Below, piece by piece: positions 56,701 through 64,000 of a DNA stretch of 64,000 nt. Below the pieces are notes generated by a model that had not been told where the DNA came from, searched no databases, and saw only the letters and a program-made list of their open reading frames with translations. The stretch is from Alphaproteobacteria bacterium (GTDB taxonomy: Bacteria > Pseudomonadota > Alphaproteobacteria > Micropepsales > Micropepsaceae): positions 1 to 64,000 of the forward strand of contig JAEUMK010000072.1 of NCBI GenBank assembly GCA_016792565.1. Reading direction: 5' to 3'. Within the stretch, counting starts at the first letter, position 1, and every line of letters begins with the position of its first letter. Made by a program: the position numbers and the translations under genes.

Positions 56701-58050
56701 ATGCAGGTCACCGAGATCACCACCGAAGGTCTGAAGCGCGAATTCGCCATTCTGGTGCCGCGCGCCGAACTGGACGCCAAGGTCGACGGCAAGCTCGCCG
56801 AGATCAAGGACAAGGTTCAGCTCAAGGGCTTCCGGCCGGGCAAGGTGCCGCTGGCCCACCTGAAGAAGACCTATGGCAAGGGCGTCATGGGCGAGGTCGT
56901 GGAAGAGGCGGTGAACGAGGCGACCCAGGCCGCCGTCGCCGAGCGCAAGCTGCGCACCGCCCAGCCGCCCCGCATCGAGCTGACCGCCAAGGCCGACGAC
57001 CTCGTCGCCGGCAAGACCGATCTCACCTTCAACGTCACCGTCGACGTGATGCCGGAGTTCACCCCGGTCGATCCCGCGACGCTGTCGCTGACCCGCCTCA
57101 CCGCCGAGGTTCCGGCCGACGACATCGAGCAGGCGCTCGGCCGCATGGCCGACCAGCAGCGCACCTTCACCGCGAAGGACGAGGGCGCGTCGGCCGAAAA
57201 GGGCGACCAGCTCAAGATCGACTTCGAGGGCAAGATCGACGGCGTGCCGTTCGACGGCGGCAAGGCCGAGGACTTCATGCTCGTCCTCGGCTCGGGCATG
57301 TTCATCCCCGGCTTCGAGGACCAGCTCGTCGGCGTCAAGGCGGGCGACGAGAAGGCCGTCGCTGTCAGCTTCCCCGAGGCCTACGGCTCGGTCGAGCTCG
57401 CCGGCAAGGCGGCGGTCTTCGACGTCAAGGTCAAGGAAGTGCGCGGCGCCGATGCGGTCGAGATCGACGACGCCTTCGCCGCCAAGATGGGCATCGAGAG
57501 CCTCGACAAGCTGAAGGAGCTGATCCGCACCCAGATGGGCGCCGACTACGCCCGCGCCAGCCGCTCCCACATCAAGCGCGCGCTGCTCGACGCGCTCGAC
57601 AAGGCCCACAGCTTCGAGCTGCCCGAAGGCATGGTCGAGGCCGAGTTCGACGCGATCTGGAAGGCCGTGCTCGGCGAGCTGGAGCGCGAGAAGAAGACCT
57701 TCGAGGACGAGGGCAAGACCGAGGACGAGCTGAAGGCCGAGTACCGCAAGATCGCCGAGCGCCGCGTCCGTCTCGGCCTGGTGCTGGCCGAGATCGGCCG
57801 CCTCAACAGCCTCGACCTGACCCAGGAGGAACTCGGCCGCGCCGTCGCCGCCGAGGCCCGCCGCTATCCCGGCCAGGAGCAGCAGGTCTTCGAGTTCTAC
57901 CAGAAGAACCCGCAGGCTCTCGCCCAGCTGCGCGCCCCGCTCTACGAGGACAAGGTCGTCGATTTCATCGTCGCCATGGCGAAGGTCGAGGACAAGACCG
58001 TCTCCCGCGAGGAGCTGTTCAAGGAGCCCGAGGGCGAAGATCCGGCGTGA
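56701..58050 (+). CDS. tig: Trigger factor
   Basis: Trigger factor is the ribosome-bound chaperone and peptidyl-prolyl isomerase for new chains. The 449-residue protein has the ribosome-binding N-domain with its signature loop GFRPGKVP, the FKBP-like PPIase domain (KGDQLKIDFEGKIDGVPFDG, FIPGFEDQLVG) and the long helical C-terminal chaperone domain. It heads the tig-clpP-clpX-lon quality-control cluster, just after tRNA-Leu. Confidence 0.98.
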   Translation: MQVTEITTEGLKREFAILVPRAELDAKVDGKLAEIKDKVQLKGFRPGKVPLAHLKKTYGKGVMGEVVEEAVNEATQAAVAERKLRTAQPPRIELTAKADDLVAGKTDLTFNVTVDVMPEFTPVDPATLSLTRLTAEVPADDIEQALGRMADQQRTFTAKDEGASAEKGDQLKIDFEGKIDGVPFDGGKAEDFMLVLGSGMFIPGFEDQLVGVKAGDEKAVAVSFPEAYGSVELAGKAAVFDVKVKEVRGADAVEIDDAFAAKMGIESLDKLKELIRTQMGADYARASRSHIKRALLDALDKAHSFELPEGMVEAEFDAIWKAVLGELEREKKTFEDEGKTEDELKAEYRKIAERRVRLGLVLAEIGRLNSLDLTQEELGRAVAAEARRYPGQEQQVFEFYQKNPQALAQLRAPLYEDKVVDFIVAMAKVEDKTVSREELFKEPEGEDPA

Positions 58051-58111
58051 ACGCGGCGGTGAGGCTTCCTATATAGTGCTGACGACTCAACAGATGGAAT
58101 AAGAGCGCCCG

Positions 58112-58747
58112 ATGGCCCTGTTCGACCGCGACCCGCGAGAAGTCGTCAACAACATGCTGGTGCCGATGGTGGTCGAATCGACCGCCCGCGGCGAACGCGC
58201 CTACGACATCTTCTCGCGCCTCCTGAAGGAGCGCGTGATCTTCGTCACCGGCGGCGTCGAGGACGGCATGGCGACGCTGATCGCCGCGCAGCTCCTCTTT
58301 CTTGAGGCCGAGAACCCCAAGAAGGAAATCTCGATGTACATCAACTCGCCGGGCGGCGTGGTGACGTCGGGCCTCGCGATCTACGACACCATGCAGTACA
58401 TCCGCTGCCCGATCACCACGGTCTGCATCGGCCAGGCGGCCAGCGCCGCCTCGTGGCTGCTGGCGGCGGGGCAGAAGGGCCAGCGTTTCGCGCTGCCCAA
58501 CGCCCGCGTCATGCTGCACCAGCCCTCCGGCGGTTATTCGGGCCAGGCCACCGACATGGCCCGTTATGCCGAGGAGATCGTCAAGATCAAGCGGCGGCTG
58601 AACGAGATCTATGCCCGCCATACCGGCCAGCCGCTCGAGGTCATCGAGAAGATGCTGGACCGCGACAAGTTCCTGACCCCGACCGAGGCCAAGGAACTTG
58701 GCCTGATCGACGAGGTCTTCGAGAAGCGTCCGGGCGCCGAGGCCTGA
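58112..58747 (+). CDS. clpP: ATP-dependent Clp protease proteolytic subunit
   Basis: ClpP forms the 14-subunit serine protease chamber that works with ClpX or ClpA. The 211-residue product has [18 protein letters not shown], the catalytic Ser in [12 protein letters not shown], His in [11 protein letters not shown] and the catalytic Asp in [16 protein letters not shown] box lies 42 bases before the start. tig is 61 bases upstream. Confidence 0.98.
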   Translation: MALFDRDPREVVNNMLVPMVVESTARGERAYDIFSRLLKERVIFVTGGVEDGMATLIAAQLLFLEAENPKKEISMYINSPGGVVTSGLAIYDTMQYIRCPITTVCIGQAASAASWLLAAGQKGQRFALPNARVMLHQPSGGYSGQATDMARYAEEIVKIKRRLNEIYARHTGQPLEVIEKMLDRDKFLTPTEAKELGLIDEVFEKRPGAEA

Positions 58748-58782
58748 CGGCCACGCTGTCGCCGCAGTCTCGATCGAGAAAT

Positions 58783-58807
58783 CATGGCCGGGCACTGCCC
58801 GGCCATG
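58783..58807 (+). terminator. Hairpin after clpP
   Basis: A perfect 11-bp stem (CATGGCCGGGC with GCCCGGCCATG) encloses an ACT loop, 36 bases after the clpP stop, followed by GCATTT. The U-tract is short, so it is a likely but not certain terminator. Confidence 0.6.
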
Positions 58808-58821
58808 GCATTTGGGGACCG

Positions 58822-59994
58822 ATGTCGAATCCGTTCCGATCAGCGCTGTTCGCCTGCGCCGCCGCGCTCCTCGCCGGCGCCGCCTCGGCCGCCGTCGTCG
58901 CCTACGACTACGTCACGCTGGAGGTGCCGGACGGCTGGAGCCGCCTGGACGAGCGGGCCATGGCGGTCTTCGCCTCTCCCGACGGCGCCCTGACGGTGAC
59001 TGTGCTCACCCGTCTCGGCGACGACGATCCTGACGACGCCCTGGAGAGCTTCGTCGAGGCCGCCGAAGCCGGCGATCGGGCCGCCGCGCGTGGCGAGGCG
59101 GAAGAGGTGCACGAGGAGCCGTTCGAACTCTGGCGCCAGGAAACGGCGACCCGTCTGTCCGACGGCCGCATTGTCCGGCGGCTCTACGAGTCGGCCGACG
59201 CCGCCGGCACCGCGACCATCGTCGCCGTCTCGGGCGAGCAGGCGGCGTGGGACCGCGACGGCGCGGACGCGCGGGCCATGCTCGCCTCGCTCTTCGTGGC
59301 CGCGCCCGACGCCGCACCGCCGCCGGCTCTGGCCGTCGATGCCCTACCGGGCGACGGCGGCATCGAGGGCCTCTACATGGCGACCGGCCGCCGGTCCTTC
59401 CTTGCTGCGGCGACCAGGGCTTGGACCGAGGGCGAGCGCACCGAGGTCCTCCTGTTCGATCCTCTGGGCGAGGTCTATCGCGGCGCCCCCCGTCGGCTCG
59501 ATGCGACGGCCTTCGAGGCCTGCGCGGGCGCGCAGGCCTGGCGCTGCGGGCGCTACCGGATCGAGGGCGCCGAGATCAACCTGCGCTGGGCGGACGGAAC
59601 GACCGAGCGCCGGACGTTTGCCGAGGACGGCGTCGAGCTCCGTCTCGGCGGGCGCAGCTATCGACGCGCGCCGGCCCGGAGTGCGAACCCAGAAGGGCTC
59701 TACGAGGCGCGCGACGACTTCAATGCCGGACTGGCCGGCGCGGCCGGCGCGAAGGCGTCCGTCCGTTTTCAGGACGACGGCAGGATCCTGATCGAGGGCT
59801 TCGAATCGTTCCGCGCCGCCCACGCCGGCGGCTTCGCGTCCGGGGCTTCGGCCGGCGGTCGATTCAAGGTCGATGGCCGCTCGATGTCGCTGGTCTATGT
59901 CAGGGGCGCGTCGGAAGTACTTGGTTTCGCTGAATTTCCAGACAGCGACGGCGCTCTGATCCTGCTCGGCGGCATGGTCTTCGAACGGCGTTGA
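58822..59994 (+). CDS. Secreted protein of unknown function
   Basis: A 390-residue exported protein inserted between clpP and clpX. The signal peptide is NPFRSALFACAAALLAGAAS, with cleavage near SAAVVAY. The mature part is acidic and beta-rich. The second half looks repetitive, with two similar segments starting IEGLYMATGRR and PEGLYEARDDFN, each followed by strands rich in Arg and Gly. Two Cys (EACAGAQ, WRCGRYR) may pair. No family was recognised. Confidence 0.75.
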   Translation: MSNPFRSALFACAAALLAGAASAAVVAYDYVTLEVPDGWSRLDERAMAVFASPDGALTVTVLTRLGDDDPDDALESFVEAAEAGDRAAARGEAEEVHEEPFELWRQETATRLSDGRIVRRLYESADAAGTATIVAVSGEQAAWDRDGADARAMLASLFVAAPDAAPPPALAVDALPGDGGIEGLYMATGRRSFLAAATRAWTEGERTEVLLFDPLGEVYRGAPRRLDATAFEACAGAQAWRCGRYRIEGAEINLRWADGTTERRTFAEDGVELRLGGRSYRRAPARSANPEGLYEARDDFNAGLAGAAGAKASVRFQDDGRILIEGFESFRAAHAGGFASGASAGGRFKVDGRSMSLVYVRGASEVLGFAEFPDSDGALILLGGMVFERR

Positions 59995-60192
59995 GAGGGC
60001 TGGGGCAAGGCCATCGTTAAGGCTCTGTTGAAATTCCTTCGCCTAACCTCAATCTCTAGATCGACGAGCGAATAACGGGCGACGTTAGGTCAGCGGGGAC
60101 GTCCGTCAGCGATTCGGCATTGAAGGGGCCTCCCGCCACCCCCTAAGATGCCACCTTCGACGGGTGGAATCGCCCGTCCCAATGGAGACCCC

Positions 60193-61455
<1,263 letters not shown>

Positions 61456-61482
61456 GCGCCGAGTCTATGCCATAGGCTGTCC

Positions 61483-61510
61483 GAAGGCCCGCGCTGCGGG
61501 CCTTCGTTTT
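61483..61510 (+). terminator. Intrinsic terminator of clpX
   Basis: GAAGGCCCGC-GCT-GCGGGCCTTC, a perfect 10-bp stem, is followed by GTTTT, 27 bases after the clpX stop. This is a clear rho-independent terminator separating clpX from lon. Confidence 0.9.
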
Positions 61511-61549
61511 GCCACAAAGCGGCGGGATTCGGCTCCTTTGCGGGCCGCC

Positions 61550-61577
61550 CTTGAACCCCGGGCCCGGTTCGCCCACT
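61550..61577 (+). promoter_or_regulatory. Possible heat-shock (RpoH) promoter of lon
   Basis: CTTGAA (61550-61555) and CCCACT (61572-61577) are 16 bases apart, about 120 bases before the lon start. The pattern approaches the sigma-32 consensus (CTTGAA and CCCCAT). lon is a heat-shock gene in many bacteria. A second CTTGAA at 61590 lacks a partner. Confidence 0.35.
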
Positions 61578-61698
61578 TTCAATCGACGACTTGAATCGTC
61601 CGCACCGCCGGCCGGCGGGAACGGACACCAGGGGAGCCGACGCGTATCGCCTCATAGGGGTGCGCAGAGCTTCGCCACCACTCGGAAAGGACGAGGCT

Positions 61699-64000
61699 AT
61701 GACCAGCGACGCCTCCAAGACTGCAAAGACCGTCTACCCGGTGCTGCCGCTGCGCGACATCGTGGTGTTCCCGCACATGATCGTGCCGCTCTTCGTCGGC
61801 CGCGAGAAGTCCGTGCGCGCCCTCGAAGACGTGATGACCCACGACAAGCAGATCCTGCTCGTCACGCAGAGAAACGCGCAGGACGACGATCCGTCCGAGG
61901 ATGCGCTCTACGAAGTCGGCACCGTCGCGACCGTGCTCCAGCTCCTCAAGCTGCCCGACCAGACCGTGAAGGTCCTGGTCGAGGGCAAGTCGCGCGCCCG
62001 CGTCACCGGCTTCCGTTCGAACGCCGCCTTCTTCCAGGCCGAGGCCGAGCCGGTTGCCGATAGCATCGACAGCGACAAGGAACTCACGGCGCTTGCCCGC
62101 AGCGTGTCGACCCAGTTCGAGAGCTATGTGAAGCTGAACAAGAAGGTTCAGCCCGACGTGCTCGCCTCGGTCGCCCAGATCGAGGAGCCCTCCAAGCTCA
62201 GCGATGCCGTCGCGGCGCATCTTCAGGTGAAGATCACGGACAAGCAGGAAATCCTGGAACAGCCATCGGTCGCCGCGCGGCTGGAGAAGGTCTACGGCCT
62301 GATGGAGGCCGAGATCGGCGTGCTGCAGGTCGAGAAGAAGATCCGCAGCCGCGTCAAGCGCCAGATGGAGAAGACGCAGCGCGAGTACTATCTGAACGAG
62401 CAGCTCAAGGCGATCCAGAAGGAGCTGGGGGATGGCGAGGAAGGCAAGGACGAACTTGCCGAGCTCGAGCAGCGCATCAAGGACACCAAGTTCTCCAAGG
62501 AAGCCCGCGAGAAGGCGACGGCGGAATTGCGCAAGCTGCGCAACATGAGTCCGATGTCGGCCGAAGCGACGGTCGTGCGCAACTATCTCGACTGGATGCT
62601 CTCGCTGCCCTGGGGCAAGAAGTCGAAGGTCAAGCTCGACATCGACCATGCCGAGGCGGTCCTCAACGACGACCACTTCGCGCTGGAGAAGGTGAAGGAG
62701 CGCATCCTCGAATACCTGGCCGTCCAGGTGCGTGCGAAGAAGCTGAAAAGCCCGATCCTCTGCCTCGTCGGTCCGCCCGGCGTTGGCAAGACCTCGCTCG
62801 CCAAGTCGATCGCCAAGGCGACGGGGCGCGAATATGTCCGCATGTCGCTCGGCGGGGTACGGGACGAGTCCGAGATCCGCGGCCATCGCCGGACCTATAT
62901 CGGCTCGATGCCGGGCAAGATCATCCAGTCGCTGAAGAAGACCAAGACGTCGAACCCGCTGATGCTTCTCGACGAGATCGACAAGCTCGGCGCCGACTGG
63001 CGCGGCGACCCGTCGTCGGCGCTGCTCGAAGTGCTGGATCCCGAGCAGAACTCGACGTTCAACGACCACTATCTTGAAGTCGATTTCGACCTCTCCGACG
63101 TGCTCTTCATCACCACGGCGAACAGCCTGCGCATGCCGCAGCCGCTGCTCGACCGCATGGAGATCATCCGCATCCCCGGCTACACCGAGGACGAGAAGGT
63201 CGAGATCGCCAAGCGCCACCTGGTGCCCAAGCAGATCGAGGCGCACGGACTGAAGGCCGGCGAGTGGGCGATCACCGATGCGGGCCTGCTCGAGCTGATC
63301 CGCTACCACACCCGCGAGGCGGGCGTGCGCAACCTCGAGCGCGAGATCGCCAATCTCATCCGCAAGGCGACGCGCGAGATCGTCTCGAAGAAGCTGAAGA
63401 AGGTCGAGATCACGCCCGACAATCTCGACAAGTACGCGGGCGTGAAGAAGTACCGCTATGGCGAGGTTGACCTGGAGGACCAGGTCGGCGTCGTCACCGG
63501 GCTCGCCTGGACCGAGGTCGGCGGCGAGACGCTGCAGATCGAGGCGGTCATGCTGCCCGGCAAGGGCCGGATGCAGACCACCGGAAAGCTCGGCGACGTG
63601 ATGAAGGAATCGATCGACGCGGCGCGCTCCTATGTGCGCTCCAAGTCGCTCAGCTTCGGCATCATCCCGCCGGTGTTCGACAAGCGCGACATCCACGTCC
63701 ACGTGCCGGAAGGGGCGACGCCCAAGGACGGTCCGTCGGCCGGCGTCGGCATGGCGACCTCGATCATCTCCGTGCTGACCGGCATTCCGGTCCGCCGGGA
63801 CGTGGCGATGACCGGTGAAGTCACGCTGCGCGGCCGGGTGCTGCCGATCGGCGGCCTGAAGGAAAAGCTGCTGGCGGCGCTGAGGGCCGGCATCAAGACG
63901 GTGCTGATCCCGCAGGAGAACGAGAAGGACCTCGCCGAGATCCCGGACAACGTGAAGAAGGGGCTGACGATCGTCCCGGTCTCCACGATGGACGAGGTGG
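61699..64000 (+). CDS. lon: ATP-dependent protease Lon (3' end missing)
   Basis: Lon is a cytosolic AAA+ serine protease for damaged and regulatory proteins. The 767 visible codons cover the N-domain ([20 protein letters not shown]), the AAA+ module with Walker [10 protein letters not shown] and Walker [12 protein letters not shown], and the protease domain with catalytic Ser in [10 protein letters not shown] and Lys in [12 protein letters not shown] 61699 has AAAGGA upstream. The frame runs off the window, with only the last few dozen residues missing by family length. Confidence 0.98.
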   Translation, partial: MTSDASKTAKTVYPVLPLRDIVVFPHMIVPLFVGREKSVRALEDVMTHDKQILLVTQRNAQDDDPSEDALYEVGTVATVLQLLKLPDQTVKVLVEGKSRARVTGFRSNAAFFQAEAEPVADSIDSDKELTALARSVSTQFESYVKLNKKVQPDVLASVAQIEEPSKLSDAVAAHLQVKITDKQEILEQPSVAARLEKVYGLMEAEIGVLQVEKKIRSRVKRQMEKTQREYYLNEQLKAIQKELGDGEEGKDELAELEQRIKDTKFSKEAREKATAELRKLRNMSPMSAEATVVRNYLDWMLSLPWGKKSKVKLDIDHAEAVLNDDHFALEKVKERILEYLAVQVRAKKLKSPILCLVGPPGVGKTSLAKSIAKATGREYVRMSLGGVRDESEIRGHRRTYIGSMPGKIIQSLKKTKTSNPLMLLDEIDKLGADWRGDPSSALLEVLDPEQNSTFNDHYLEVDFDLSDVLFITTANSLRMPQPLLDRMEIIRIPGYTEDEKVEIAKRHLVPKQIEAHGLKAGEWAITDAGLLELIRYHTREAGVRNLEREIANLIRKATREIVSKKLKKVEITPDNLDKYAGVKKYRYGEVDLEDQVGVVTGLAWTEVGGETLQIEAVMLPGKGRMQTTGKLGDVMKESIDAARSYVRSKSLSFGIIPPVFDKRDIHVHVPEGATPKDGPSAGVGMATSIISVLTGIPVRRDVAMTGEVTLRGRVLPIGGLKEKLLAALRAGIKTVLIPQENEKDLAEIPDNVKKGLTIVPVSTMDEV

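Overview
This window is high-GC chromosomal DNA from an alphaproteobacterium, most like the Hyphomicrobiales (Rhizobiales). The main evidence is the gene order rne-amidase-PBP1A, tig-clpP-clpX-lon and iscR-cysteine desulfurase-sufBCDS-sufT-sufA. RNase E carries a long acidic insertion in its S1 region, the BCCP biotin site reads EAMKTMN, and hairpin repeats of a kind common in that order are present. No rRNA, CRISPR array, transposase, phage or plasmid gene is visible. Coding density is high, and GC-rich codon use creates many long antisense open frames that are not genes.

Left part (1-17 kb). An SDR-fold protein with a degenerate active site is followed by a palindromic repeat, an aat-kinase operon and an alpha/beta hydrolase. 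Next come the aroQ-accB-accC operon (minus strand) and thiS-thiG (plus strand), then a DsbA-like thioredoxin and an M48 metalloprotease (minus). rne (minus) lies divergently from the cell-wall amidase and PBP1A (plus).

PHA and envelope block (17-26 kb). An amidase-like gene interrupted by one in-frame TAG precedes a class II-type PHA synthase (Cys296) and an overlapping medium-chain-length PHA depolymerase. Then follow a small secreted protein, a nitronate monooxygenase-like enzyme, a DUF2807 secreted protein, two SleB-type cell wall hydrolases, a second SDR and another small secreted protein.

Central part (26-43 kb). The operon ycjX-ycjF-ppdK is divergent from prfB, which keeps the programmed +1 frameshift. 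A bactofilin/M23 peptidase pair, a DUF455 protein with Bcp, a 1130-residue AsmA-like protein, tyrS and anmK follow. Six exact 66-bp-period hairpin repeats fill the gap between the convergent AsmA-like and tyrS genes.

SUF block (44-52 kb). An IscR-type regulator with a good promoter and a dyad over the -35 starts a tight Fe-S assembly operon. The operon carries a cupin protein, a 36-residue ORF and a two-helix membrane protein between sufB and sufC. sufD contains an in-frame palindromic repeat insertion.

Right part (52-64 kb). An unfamiliar 806-residue membrane protein has an Rx4H HEPN-type motif, heptad repeats and a repeat-rich C-terminal half. It is followed by a cystathionine gamma-synthase family enzyme, a repeat cluster, tRNA-Leu(UAG), and the protein quality-control cluster tig-clpP-(secreted protein)-clpX-lon. 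lon runs off the right edge.

The most unusual items are the HEPN-like membrane protein, the TAG-interrupted gene next to phaC, the repeat inserted in sufD, the extra genes inside the suf operon, and the small membrane ORF at 3477-3578.
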